31,076 bases of DNA from an uncultured Bacilli bacterium (GCA_934141145.1 CAKPCA010000014.1:1-31076); one strand, 5' to 3'; positions 23,206 through 31,076 are shown, counted from the stretch's first letter. Translations and numbers: made by a program. The notes: generated from the letters alone by a model not told the origin.

Positions 23206-23763
23206 ATGAGTAATATGAAAATAAGTAAAAAATACATTGTAGATGTATACAGCTTTATGGAAATGTGTGGACTTAAATGTAATAGAAAGAAAAACATACG
23301 TATTTCAAATAGAATAATGTTGAGAAAGTTATCACTTAGACATGACTTATTTCCAAACGAAGTAGTAATGCCTATAAATGCACCATTTAGTATTATAACT
23401 AATGAAGATATATTAAAAGGCAACGTTATAATTGTAGAAGATGAATATAAAAATGTTTTAGCATTTTTTAATCCAACAAGACATTCATTAAGAAAAGAAA
23501 GAGAAAAAACAGAAGAAGAAAAACAAATGATAAGAGATAAAATTATAAAAGAATATTTAAAAGAACAAGAAAATAAAAATAAAGAATTTTCTGATGGATA
23601 TATAAATTACTTAGTAAAAAAAGCTAAGAAAGAACAAGAAGAAAGAGAAGAATATTATAAAGAAGAAGAAAAACAAAAATTAGACGAAGAATCTTATAAA
23701 GATATGTTACTTTATCAAAAAAGATTGACAATGTATAATAGAAGAGGATTTGGAAGGAGATAA
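23206..23763 (+). CDS. Unknown charged protein between T-box and thrS
   Basis: A 185-aa protein. Residues 1-95 are a compact domain with two Cys in MEMCGLKCNRKK, a basic stretch, and a hydrophobic ending (NVIIVEDEYKNVLAFFNP). Residues 95-175 are almost entirely Glu/Lys/Gln, a long single helix or coiled coil (REKTEEEKQMIRDKIIKEYL). The end is YNRRGFGRR. No family is recognised. The start is ATG 23206, after AGGAGGA at 23194-23200; an open frame running back to 23140 enters the T-box itself and is not real coding. Its stop lies in the thrS Shine-Dalgarno region (5 bases before the thrS ATG), so it is co-induced with ThrRS by threonine starvation. It has no membrane segment. Confidence 0.75.
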   Translation: MSNMKISKKYIVDVYSFMEMCGLKCNRKKNIRISNRIMLRKLSLRHDLFPNEVVMPINAPFSIITNEDILKGNVIIVEDEYKNVLAFFNPTRHSLRKEREKTEEEKQMIRDKIIKEYLKEQENKNKEFSDGYINYLVKKAKKEQEEREEYYKEEEKQKLDEESYKDMLLYQKRLTMYNRRGFGRR

Positions 23764-23768
23764 TTAAA

Positions 23769-25535
23769 ATGATAAATATAAAAGAAAGTAAAGAATTAAA
23801 TACACTTAATCATAGTTGTGCACACCTTTTAGCACATGCTGTAAGACATTTGTATCCAAATGCAAAATTTTGGGTTGGACCTGTTATAGAAGATGGTTTT
23901 TACTATGATATTGATTTAGGTGATGAAGTTATAAAAGAAGAAGATTTACCTAAAATCGAAAAAGAAATGAAAAAAATATCAAAAAGTAATAAATTAATTA
24001 AAAGATTAGAACTTACTAAAGAAGAAGCTTTAGAAATGTTTAAGGATGATCCATATAAAGTAGATATTATTAAAAATTTAGATGATGGTGAAATAATAAG
24101 CGCATATAAACAAGATGATTTTGTTGATTTATGCCGTGGACCACATATGAATACTACTAAAGATATGAAATACTTTAAATTATTAAAAGTATCAGGTGCT
24201 TATTATAAAGGAGATTCTAAAAATAAAATGCTTCAAAGAGTATATGGTGTATGTTTTAATACAGAAGAAGATTTAGATGCACACTTAAAATTACTAGAAG
24301 AAGCAAAAGAAAGAGATCATAGAAAAATAGGTAAAGAGCTTGAAATATTTACAAATTCAGAATTAGTAGGTAAGGGACTTCCTTTATGGCTTCCTAATGG
24401 TGGTATGATTAGACTTTTACTTGAAAGATATATTCAAGATAAAGAAATAAAATTAGGATATAAACATGTATGGACACCAAGTTTAGGTAGTGTTGATTTA
24501 TATAAAACATCTGGTCACTGGGATCACTATAAAGAAGATATGTTCCCTGTAATGAAGTTAGATGAAGAAGAATATGTATTAAGACCAATGAACTGTCCTC
24601 ATCATATGATGATTTATAAAAATTCACTTCATTCATATAGAGATTTACCTATAAGACTTGCGGAAGTTGCTAATGACTTTAGATATGAAGCATCAGGTGC
24701 TGTTTGTGGTATAGAAAGAACAAGAGCATTTACTCAAAATGATTCTCATATATTCTGCACTAAAGAACAAATAAAAGATGAATTTGCAGGAGTAGTTAAG
24801 TTAATACTTGATACTTATAAAGACTTTGGATTTAATGATTATGAATTTAGATTATCACTTAGAGATAAAGAAGATAAAGAAAAATATTTTGATGATGATG
24901 AAATGTGGGAAAGTGCTGAAAATGAACTTAGAAATGTTTTAACAGAACTTAATATTCCATTTTATGAAGCAAAAGGTGAAGCAGCATTCTATGGACCAAA
25001 ACTTGATGTACAAGTTAAATCTGCTATTGGACATGATGTAACACTTTCAACTTGTCAACTAGATTTCCTTCTTCCAGAAAGATTTGATTTAAGTTATATA
25101 GATAAAGATGGAAGTAAAAAAAGACCAGTTGTTATTCATAGAGCAATTTTAGGATCATTAGATAGATTCTTAGCATTCTTACTAGAAGAAACAAAAGGGG
25201 CGCTTCCAATATGGCTTGCTCCAATACAAGTAAATATAATACCAGTAAATAATGAACATCATTTAAGATATGCTAAAGAAGTATATAATGATCTTGTAAA
25301 ACTTGGTATTAGAACAACACTTGATGATAGAGATGAAAAATTAGGATACAAGATGAGAGAATCTGTAACTAAAAAAATACCAATAGCAATAATATTAGGA
25401 GATAAAGAAAAAGATAATGAAAATGTAGCATATAGAAGATATGGTTCAAAAGATACTATTACTATTCCAAAATGTGATTTTCCAATATTATTAAAAAACG
25501 AAATAGATGAAATAAATATGGATTATGATGAATAA
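23769..25535 (+). CDS. thrS: Threonyl-tRNA synthetase without TGS domain
   Basis: A 588-aa class II aminoacyl-tRNA synthetase that charges tRNA-Thr. It begins directly with the editing (N2/SAD) domain: H15-SCA-H19 and C122-RGP-H126 supply the expected ligands. The roughly 60-residue TGS domain found at the N-terminus of B. subtilis ThrRS (643 aa) is absent. The catalytic domain has RPMNCPHH, FRYEASGAVCGIERTRAFTQNDSHIF and VVIHRAILGSLDRFLAFLLE, covering class II motifs and zinc ligands. The anticodon-binding domain runs from about 485 to the end. The start is well fixed by AAGGAGAT. No in-frame upstream extension could hold TGS, because the previous gene occupies that DNA. It is controlled by the T-box leader. 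Confidence 0.96.
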   Translation: MINIKESKELNTLNHSCAHLLAHAVRHLYPNAKFWVGPVIEDGFYYDIDLGDEVIKEEDLPKIEKEMKKISKSNKLIKRLELTKEEALEMFKDDPYKVDIIKNLDDGEIISAYKQDDFVDLCRGPHMNTTKDMKYFKLLKVSGAYYKGDSKNKMLQRVYGVCFNTEEDLDAHLKLLEEAKERDHRKIGKELEIFTNSELVGKGLPLWLPNGGMIRLLLERYIQDKEIKLGYKHVWTPSLGSVDLYKTSGHWDHYKEDMFPVMKLDEEEYVLRPMNCPHHMMIYKNSLHSYRDLPIRLAEVANDFRYEASGAVCGIERTRAFTQNDSHIFCTKEQIKDEFAGVVKLILDTYKDFGFNDYEFRLSLRDKEDKEKYFDDDEMWESAENELRNVLTELNIPFYEAKGEAAFYGPKLDVQVKSAIGHDVTLSTCQLDFLLPERFDLSYIDKDGSKKRPVVIHRAILGSLDRFLAFLLEETKGALPIWLAPIQVNIIPVNNEHHLRYAKEVYNDLVKLGIRTTLDDRDEKLGYKMRESVTKKIPIAIILGDKEKDNENVAYRRYGSKDTITIPKCDFPILLKNEIDEINMDYDE

Positions 25536-25540
25536 AATAA

Positions 25541-25572
25541 AAAAAGCAAATTTAAATTAATTTGCTTTTTCT
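25541..25572. terminator. Bidirectional terminator between thrS and rpmB
   Basis: AAAAAGCAAATT (from 25541) pairs with AATTTGCTTTTT (to about 25570). T-runs occur on both strands. The right arm is the last codons and stop of rpmB, so one hairpin ends both convergent genes. Confidence 0.8.
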
Positions 25573-25754
25573 GTTGCTTTTTTAGAACCTTTAGTTATTC
25601 TTTTTAAAGTTCTTGCTTCTCTTGCAGTTGTTTTAAATTTAACACCATTAATAGTTACATATTGGAAATTTAAGTTTTGCTTTTTTTTAGTTGCATTTTT
25701 AGCATGAGAAACATTATTAGCTGAATTTGGTCTTTTACTAGTTAATTTTGCCAT
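25557..25754 (-). CDS. rpmB: 50S ribosomal protein bL28
   Basis: A 65-aa protein of the large ribosomal subunit. It is recognised by ANNVSHAKNATKKKQNLNFQ, which matches the bL28 core xGNxxSHAxNxTKRxWxPNLQ, and by the C-terminal TAREARTLKRI helix. The zinc-type CxxC pairs seen in some bL28 are absent, so this is a Cys-free form. AGGAGG precedes the ATG on the - strand. A candidate promoter (TTGACT at 25819-25814, TAAAGT at 25796-25791, 17-base spacer) lies upstream. Confidence 0.93.
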   Translation of the reverse strand: MAKLTSKRPNSANNVSHAKNATKKKQNLNFQYVTINGVKFKTTAREARTLKRITKGSKKATEKAN

Positions 25755-25790
25755 ATTACTTCCTCCTCTTTATAAAATATCTGCTTTATA

Positions 25791-25819
25791 ACTTTAACAT
25801 ATTATCTATTTTTAGTCAA
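25791..25819 (-). promoter_or_regulatory. rpmB promoter
   Basis: On the - strand, TTGACT, 17 bases, TAAAGT. The -10 is imperfect. Confidence 0.45.
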
Positions 25820-25824
25820 TTGTA

Positions 25825-25859
25825 TTGTAATAATTTTATGTTTTGTAGTAAAATATAAT
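25825..25859 (+). promoter_or_regulatory. dnaE promoter region
   Basis: TTGTAA (25825-25830), 18 bases, TAAAAT (25849-25854). A second candidate -10, TATAAT, lies at 25854-25859. AAGGAGG follows before the ATG. Confidence 0.5.
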
Positions 25860-25879
25860 TATATAAAGGAGGAATAATT

Positions 25880-28783
25880 ATGAACTATATACCACTTAAT
25901 ATAAAAACAAATTATTCACTCCTAAGAAGCTTAGTAGATATTGAAAAATTAATGGTAGTTGCTAAAAAAAATGGATATACTGCACTTGGAATATCTGATG
26001 ATAATATGTTTGGAGTAATGGAATTTTATACATTAGCACTTAAAAATGATATAAAGCCTATAGTTGGACTATCTATTATTATTAATGATTTTGAAGTTTT
26101 ATTATATGCTAAAAACTATAATGGTTATCAAAATTTATGTTATATATGTAGTAATAAAAAAACTCTTAATTTGTTAAAAGAAAATAATACTGATTTAATA
26201 TGTGTAGTACCATTTTCTTCTTTACAAATATATGATGAATTAAGTAATATTTTTACTGATATATATGTTAGTTATAGTACAAATGAAGAAAGAGAAAAAT
26301 TAACTAATCAAAAATGTATATATTTAAATGAAATAAGATGCTTAAATAAAGAAGATAAAGAATATTTAAAATATTTATATATGATAAAAGATGGTGTAAA
26401 ACTAACAGATAAAAAAGAGTATATATTTAATGATGATAATTATTTAATGAATATTGATGAAGTATTAAGTAAAATTAACAAGATAGATTTAATAAATTAT
26501 AAATATATATTTGATTCATGTAACTTAAAAATAGAAAAAAAAGATAATTTGCTTCCTAAATATAATGATGATAAAAACTTTGATGAATATAAGTATTTAA
26601 CTGACCTTTGCAAAAAAGGTTTACTAAAAAGATTTGATAATAAAGTACCAGTTAAATACGCAGATAGACTTATGTATGAACTTGATATTATAAACAAAAT
26701 GGGTTTTTGTAATTATTTTCTAGTTGTATGGGATTATGTAAAATATTCAAAACAACATAATATTTTAGTTGGTCCAGGAAGAGGAAGTGCGGCAGGAAGT
26801 CTTGTTAGTTATGCACTTGGAATAACTGATATTGATCCAATTAAATATAATTTATTCTTTGAAAGATTCTTAAATCCAGAAAGAGTAACAATGCCAGATA
26901 TTGATATAGATTTTGATGCAAATAAAAGAGATGAAGTAATAAAGTATGTAGAAAGTAAATATGGTAATAAAAGAGTCGCACCAATAATAACATTTTCTAC
27001 ATTAAAATCAAAACAAGTACTTAGAGATATATTTAGAATATTTGATGTTAGTAGTGTTAAAGTAGATAACTTTATTAAATTAATAGATTCTAATTTATCA
27101 TTACTTGAAAATAAGAAAAATAATTTAATTATAAATGAACTAAAAAAAGATACTCTTCTTACTAGAATATATGATATAGCAGAACACTTAGAAAATTTAA
27201 AAAGACAATCTTCTATTCATGCTGCGGGAGTAATAATATCAAGTGAAAATTTAGATAGATATATACCACTATATAAAATATCAGAAAATGAATATGTAAC
27301 AGGATATGATATGAAATATTTAGAAAGTCTAGGACTTCTAAAAATGGATTTTTTAGGTATAACTAATTTATCTTTAATAAGTGATCTTTTAAATGAAATA
27401 AAAACTGTAGATTTTTCAAAAATACCACTAGATGATACTAAAACTATTGAATTATTTAGAAAAGTAGATACAGATGGAATATTTCAATTTGAATCATCAG
27501 GAATGAAAAATGTGTTAAGAAAATTTAATGTAACATCTTTTGATGATTTAGCAGTAATAATTGCTTTATTTAGACCAGGACCAATGGAGAATATTGATTC
27601 TTATATTAGAAGAAAAGAAGGAAAAGAAAAGATAACATATTTGCATGATGATTTAAAACCTATACTTGAAAGTACTTACGGAATAATAATATATCAGGAA
27701 CAAATTATGCAAATAGGTAGATTAATGGCCGGATATACACTTGGTGAAGCAGATATATTAAGAAGAGCAATGAGTAAGAAAAACCATGAAATAATGTCAC
27801 TAGAAAGAGAAAAATTTATTTCTAGAAGTATAAATAAGGGTTATACAAAAGAAGTAAGCGAAAAAGTATTTGACTTAATATATAAATTTGCAGACTATGG
27901 ATTTAATAAATCACATTCAGTAGGTTATGCAACAGTATCATTTAAAATGGCATATTTAAAAGCACATTATCCAAATTATTTCATGTGTCATTTACTTACT
28001 ATGGTAATTGGTAGTGATATAAAAACAAAAGATTATATTAATTCTGCAAAAAATAAAGATATAGAAATATTAAAGCCATGTATTAATAAAAGTAAAAGTA
28101 TATATGTAGCAGAAAATAATAATATAAGATTCCCATTATCCGCTATACATAATATTGGAGAGGTAACATCGAGTGAGATAATAAAAGAAAGAGAAAAATG
28201 TGAATTTAAAGATTTCTTTGATTTTGTAAAAAGATGCTACGGGAAAACAATAAATAGAAGAAAACTAGAGTATTTAATATATGCTGGAACATTTGATTTA
28301 TTTGGATTTAATCATAAAACATTAATAGAAAATATAGATTATGCAATTAATTATGCAGAACTTGTTAATGATTTAGATGAATCATTAGTAAATGTACCAG
28401 AAATGGATATAAAAGAAGAATACACAAAAGAAGAATTAATAAAACAAGAATACAATACATTTGGATTTTATTTAAGTTATCATCCAGTACAAAGTAAAAG
28501 AAAAAACAATGTAAATACTACTATGATAAAAAATAACTTTAATAAAATAATAAATATTTATTTACTTATTGATAATATTAGAGAAATAAATACTAAAAAA
28601 GGCGACAAAATGGCATTTTTAACAGCCTCAGATGAATATGGTGAAATAGATATGGTACTTTTCCCAAGAGTGTATGAAAAGCATTATAATATAAATAGAG
28701 GAGATATAGTTTATATCACCGCAAAAGTAGAAAAAAGAGCAAATGAATTTCAGCTTGTTATAAATGATATAGAAAAAATGTAA
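25880..28783 (+). CDS. dnaE: DNA polymerase III alpha subunit DnaE (short, degenerate PHP)
   Basis: A 967-aa family C polymerase. In Bacilli, DnaE extends primers before PolC takes over. The N-terminal PHP domain (about 1-200) has lost metal ligands: NIKTNYSLL replaces the H-x-H-containing start, and SDDNMFG replaces TDH-type motifs. The palm has VGPGRGSAAGSLVSY and the catalytic PDIDIDFD. Fingers and helix-hairpin-helix region follow (HSVGYATVSFKMAYLKAHYP, CEFKDFFDFVKRC). A C-terminal OB fold (about 885-967) ends the protein, so no tau-binding extension is present. B. subtilis DnaE is about 1,115 aa, so this form is trimmed. Its last 12 codons plus stop are duplicated beyond the following gene. 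Confidence 0.95.
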   Translation: MNYIPLNIKTNYSLLRSLVDIEKLMVVAKKNGYTALGISDDNMFGVMEFYTLALKNDIKPIVGLSIIINDFEVLLYAKNYNGYQNLCYICSNKKTLNLLKENNTDLICVVPFSSLQIYDELSNIFTDIYVSYSTNEEREKLTNQKCIYLNEIRCLNKEDKEYLKYLYMIKDGVKLTDKKEYIFNDDNYLMNIDEVLSKINKIDLINYKYIFDSCNLKIEKKDNLLPKYNDDKNFDEYKYLTDLCKKGLLKRFDNKVPVKYADRLMYELDIINKMGFCNYFLVVWDYVKYSKQHNILVGPGRGSAAGSLVSYALGITDIDPIKYNLFFERFLNPERVTMPDIDIDFDANKRDEVIKYVESKYGNKRVAPIITFSTLKSKQVLRDIFRIFDVSSVKVDNFIKLIDSNLSLLENKKNNLIINELKKDTLLTRIYDIAEHLENLKRQSSIHAAGVIISSENLDRYIPLYKISENEYVTGYDMKYLESLGLLKMDFLGITNLSLISDLLNEIKTVDFSKIPLDDTKTIELFRKVDTDGIFQFESSGMKNVLRKFNVTSFDDLAVIIALFRPGPMENIDSYIRRKEGKEKITYLHDDLKPILESTYGIIIYQEQIMQIGRLMAGYTLGEADILRRAMSKKNHEIMSLEREKFISRSINKGYTKEVSEKVFDLIYKFADYGFNKSHSVGYATVSFKMAYLKAHYPNYFMCHLLTMVIGSDIKTKDYINSAKNKDIEILKPCINKSKSIYVAENNNIRFPLSAIHNIGEVTSSEIIKEREKCEFKDFFDFVKRCYGKTINRRKLEYLIYAGTFDLFGFNHKTLIENIDYAINYAELVNDLDESLVNVPEMDIKEEYTKEELIKQEYNTFGFYLSYHPVQSKRKNNVNTTMIKNNFNKIINIYLLIDNIREINTKKGDKMAFLTASDEYGEIDMVLFPRVYEKHYNINRGDIVYITAKVEKRANEFQLVINDIEKM

Positions 28784-28859
28784 AAACATTTAAGGAAACT
28801 TAAATATTTTTTTGTAAACAATGAAATAATGGATTGACAATAAGTAAATCAAAATTGTA
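28745..28859. repeat. Direct repeat, copy 1 (dnaE tail, terminator, pilin promoter)
   Basis: The 115-base unit starts at the codon for Glu956 of DnaE. It includes the dnaE stop, terminator and the promoter up to the second base of the -10. Copy 2 is 30962-31076, with two mismatches seen (C/T in the terminator stem and G/A just before the -35). Confidence 0.97.
28788..28813 (+). terminator. Terminator of dnaE
   Basis: ATTTAAG (28788-28794), GAAA tetraloop, CTTAAAT (28799-28805), then T's. Confidence 0.85.
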
Positions 28860-28863
28860 TACT
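28834..28863 (+). promoter_or_regulatory. Promoter of the pilin-LRR gene
   Basis: TTGACA (28834-28839), an 18-base spacer and TATACT (28858-28863). A small inverted repeat, TATACT/AGTATA, covers the -10. The same -35 and spacer recur at 31051. Confidence 0.75.
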
Positions 28864-28888
28864 AAAAGTATATGATAGGAGAGTAAAA

Positions 28889-30922
28889 ATGAAGAAAAAA
28901 GGATTTACATTAATAGAGCTTTTAGCAGTAATAGTAATATTAGCATTAATAGTAATAATAGCAGTACCAAAGATATTAGATGTAATAGAAAAAAGTGAAA
29001 GAACAGCATGGGGAGAAAGTGCAGGATTAATGGCAAAAGCCGCAGAATTAAAGTATAGTGAAGGAAGTATAACAAATACAGAAAGAAATGAAATATATGA
29101 ATTTGAAAATGGAGACTTTAAAAGTGGAAGTCCAACACTAACATTTAAGGGAGATAAACCATATAGTGGAAAGATAGTACAAGAAAAAGGGAAAACAACA
29201 CTAGCATTAATAAGTAAAAATAAGAAATGGTGTGCAATAAAAAATACAGGAGAAAGAATAGCAAAAGTATATAAAATAGGAAAAGAAATAACAGAAGAAA
29301 ATTGTAAGATAGGATATACTGGTAGTAGTGATGATAACAAACCAGAAGAATATACATGTCCAGATATAAGTACATATCCTGGTAAAGATTTAACAAGTAC
29401 AGAAATAGATTCAGATGGATATTATATAAAAGACGGATATAAATTTAATATAAATACAACTAGTAATGAAGCAACAATAGTAGGATATACTGGACAAACA
29501 GGAGAAAACATTGATTTAGTAATTCCGAAAACTATAAACAATGTTCCTATAACAAGTATGGGTGCAGGTGTCTTTGGAAATAATACATACAATAGCATAA
29601 CAATATCACCAAATATTAAAGATATGAATTATTCACTATCAGGAGTTACTTTAAATAAATTAAATTTAGATTACGCAATAGGTCTAATTTCAATTGATGG
29701 ATTATCTAATTTTGAGATTCATAGTGATTTAAGAATATCATGTTCTAAAAAATTGGAAGTAATTGGGGTAATAGAAATTAATGATAAAAATACTACTAAT
29801 TTACATTCACTTATAATAGAAAACTTGGATAATTTGAATGAAATAACAGGCTTTGGAAATAAAAAATTTGTAAATGTAACAATAAGAAATAATCCGAAGC
29901 TAACTACTTTTAATGTATCATATATTAAAGCTAATGGAAATATATTAATAGAAAATTCACCAATTACATCTATATCAAAATTTGCATTTGAATATGGAGC
30001 ACCAACAAATATAACTTTAAGAAATTTACCAGAATTAACTGAAATTATGGGCAACGCATTCTTGACTGATAGCTATGGTGATACTGGTAAATTAAAAAAT
30101 TTAACATTAGAAAATTTGCCAAAACTTGAAGTAATAAAAGATTATGCTTTTTCTGGTCAAAATGTAGAAAATTTAAATTTTAAAGGGTTAGATAGTCTGA
30201 AAACAATAGAAGAATATGCATTTAAAAATAATAGACTTAGTAAAATTTCATTTGAAGGAATGCCTAATATAGAAACATTAGGTCAAAATGCATTTATGTA
30301 TAATGAAATAACTGATTATGATTTTACAAAAGCAAAAAAATTAACAGAATTAGGTGCTGGTGTATTTGTAAATGATTATAACAATACTAATGTTGTGGTT
30401 AAAAATGTTAACTTTTCAGGTCTTACTCAGAACATTTCTGGAAACTTTGTAGATAGCTCTGATAAAATAATAAATAAAATAGATTTTTCAAATACTGGTG
30501 AGGGTATGAACAATTTTATTTCAAGCAATCTTTCTATGGGAATGTCAAAGTTTACTGAAATAAATTTACAAAATAGTAATATAACTAAAATTGAGTTAAT
30601 GAATGCACTAGCACTTACTAAACTTGATTTATCTGGATGTACAAAATTAACAAGTTTCAAAATGGTTGCAGATAATTTAAAATCTTTAAATTTAAGAGGA
30701 GCGACAAATTTAACATCAATAACTATGTATAGTGCTAATGGTTTAGAAAAGCTTGTAATACCAGAAAAAGTTACTACAGTAAGCATATCTAAAAATTCTC
30801 CTTCAGCTGTAACTTATAAATGTATAGAAATAGAAGGAGATAGTACAAGATTTGATGACAATTTTAAAAGTACTTTTGGTGTAGAAAAATCATCAGTTGC
30901 GAGTACTTGTACATTTAATTAA
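28889..30922 (+). CDS. Type IV pilin-like surface protein with leucine-rich-repeat ectodomain
   Basis: A 677-aa protein. The N-terminus is a class III prepilin signal: MKKKG then FTLIELLAVIVILALIVII, with cleavage expected after Gly5 and the conserved Glu at +5. A pilin-type region to about 145 contains a Cys pair (C115, C139), probably a disulfide. A short linker with C157 leads into about 500 residues of LRR_5/BspA-type repeats (LKNLTLENLPKLEVIKDYAF, LSKISFEGMPNIETLGQNAF). The C-terminal part is Cys-containing (TYKCIEIEG ... STCTFN). It should be inserted in or assembled on a pilus-like fibre and expose a binding surface. A peptidase/assembly machinery is not in the window. It has its own promoter and terminator. 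Codon choice in the first 450 bases differs from the LRR part. Confidence 0.85.
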   Translation: MKKKGFTLIELLAVIVILALIVIIAVPKILDVIEKSERTAWGESAGLMAKAAELKYSEGSITNTERNEIYEFENGDFKSGSPTLTFKGDKPYSGKIVQEKGKTTLALISKNKKWCAIKNTGERIAKVYKIGKEITEENCKIGYTGSSDDNKPEEYTCPDISTYPGKDLTSTEIDSDGYYIKDGYKFNINTTSNEATIVGYTGQTGENIDLVIPKTINNVPITSMGAGVFGNNTYNSITISPNIKDMNYSLSGVTLNKLNLDYAIGLISIDGLSNFEIHSDLRISCSKKLEVIGVIEINDKNTTNLHSLIIENLDNLNEITGFGNKKFVNVTIRNNPKLTTFNVSYIKANGNILIENSPITSISKFAFEYGAPTNITLRNLPELTEIMGNAFLTDSYGDTGKLKNLTLENLPKLEVIKDYAFSGQNVENLNFKGLDSLKTIEEYAFKNNRLSKISFEGMPNIETLGQNAFMYNEITDYDFTKAKKLTELGAGVFVNDYNNTNVVVKNVNFSGLTQNISGNFVDSSDKIINKIDFSNTGEGMNNFISSNLSMGMSKFTEINLQNSNITKIELMNALALTKLDLSGCTKLTSFKMVADNLKSLNLRGATNLTSITMYSANGLEKLVIPEKVTTVSISKNSPSAVTYKCIEIEGDSTRFDDNFKSTFGVEKSSVASTCTFN

Positions 30923-30949
30923 GTTCATAATTAATATTATGAACTTTTT
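30922..30949 (+). terminator. Terminator of the pilin-LRR gene
   Basis: AGTTCATAAT (30922-30931), loop TAAT, ATTATGAACT (30936-30945), then T's. It starts at the last base of the stop codon. Confidence 0.9.
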
Positions 30950-30961
30950 ATATTTATAAAA

Positions 30962-31000
30962 GAATTTCAGCTTGTTATAAATGATATAGAAAAAATGTAA
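30962..31000 (+). pseudogene. dnaE 3'-end fragment, duplication scar
   Basis: Thirteen codons identical in sequence to the end of dnaE (EFQLVINDIEKM and stop), with no upstream reading frame of dnaE. It can have no polymerase function and marks the duplication junction. Confidence 0.9.
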
Positions 31001-31076
31001 AAATATTTAAGGAAACTTAAATATTTTTTTGTAAACAATGAAATAATGAATTGACAATAAGTAAATCAAAATTGTA
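30962..31076. repeat. Direct repeat, copy 2, running off the window edge
   Basis: It repeats 28745-28859 with two mismatches over all 115 visible bases. It includes a dead copy of the last 12 dnaE codons and stop, the terminator (about 31003-31030) and TTGACA at 31051-31056. The match has not ended when the window ends, so its true length is longer. Confidence 0.97.

Noticed and set aside
28849..29340. Long open frame on the - strand (163 aa) opposite the pilin gene start
   Set aside because: It exists only because the + strand codons nearly all end in A. The antisense product is hydrophobic low-complexity with no ribosome site, and the + strand has a clear prepilin.

Overview
The window is very AT-rich, gene-dense and mostly read on the + strand. 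UGA acts as a stop (dnaB ends in TGA directly before dnaI), so this is not the Mycoplasma code. The gene set is of Bacilli type: parE-parC, a CBS-containing family II pyrophosphatase, comEA-comEC, a lexA/tkt/sirA/yneF block in nearly the Bacillus subtilis order, dnaB-dnaI helicase-loading genes, thrS behind a T-box, rpmB and a dnaE of the Bacilli type. AT content, reduced proteins (ThrRS without TGS, short DnaE) and many single-span surface proteins suggest an uncultured host-associated Bacilli lineage (RF39 or Erysipelotrichia-like). That placement is inference.

Layout. 1-2400: VanY-type D,D-carboxypeptidase with an Ig-like stalk, then an unknown 277-aa protein. 2440-8620: pyrophosphatase, then the topoisomerase IV operon. 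8645-12780: competence operon comEA-comEC, followed closely by two DUF1016/YhcG-type genes, the first lacking its nuclease domain. 12780-13000: hairpin-rich convergent intergenic region. 13000-17440: lexA facing a 48-aa membrane peptide across two SOS boxes, then a membrane protein, transketolase, a SirA-like DnaA inhibitor and YneF. 17500-22933: another membrane protein, dnaB, dnaI and a 773-aa protein whose C-terminal half looks like a degenerate RNB (RNase II/R) domain. 22948-25535: threonine T-box controlling an unknown gene plus thrS. 25557-28783: rpmB (- strand) and dnaE. 28834-31076: a type IV pilin-like protein carrying a leucine-rich-repeat ectodomain, with its own promoter and terminator.

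The most striking structure is at the right edge. The last 115 bases repeat, with two mismatches, the dnaE 3' end, its terminator and the pilin promoter. The pilin-LRR gene is therefore bracketed by direct repeats, one of which carries a dead copy of the last 12 dnaE codons and the dnaE stop. This looks like the first unit of a tandem array of promoter-bearing surface-pilin cassettes continuing beyond the window.

Other notable points are paired hairpins with compensatory changes at the same place in the two DUF1016 paralogs, terminators whose 3' arm holds the next gene's Shine-Dalgarno, and a LexA operator filling the promoter spacer of an unannotated-size membrane peptide in the yneA position. 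All promoter, terminator and operator calls come from reading the sequence by eye.
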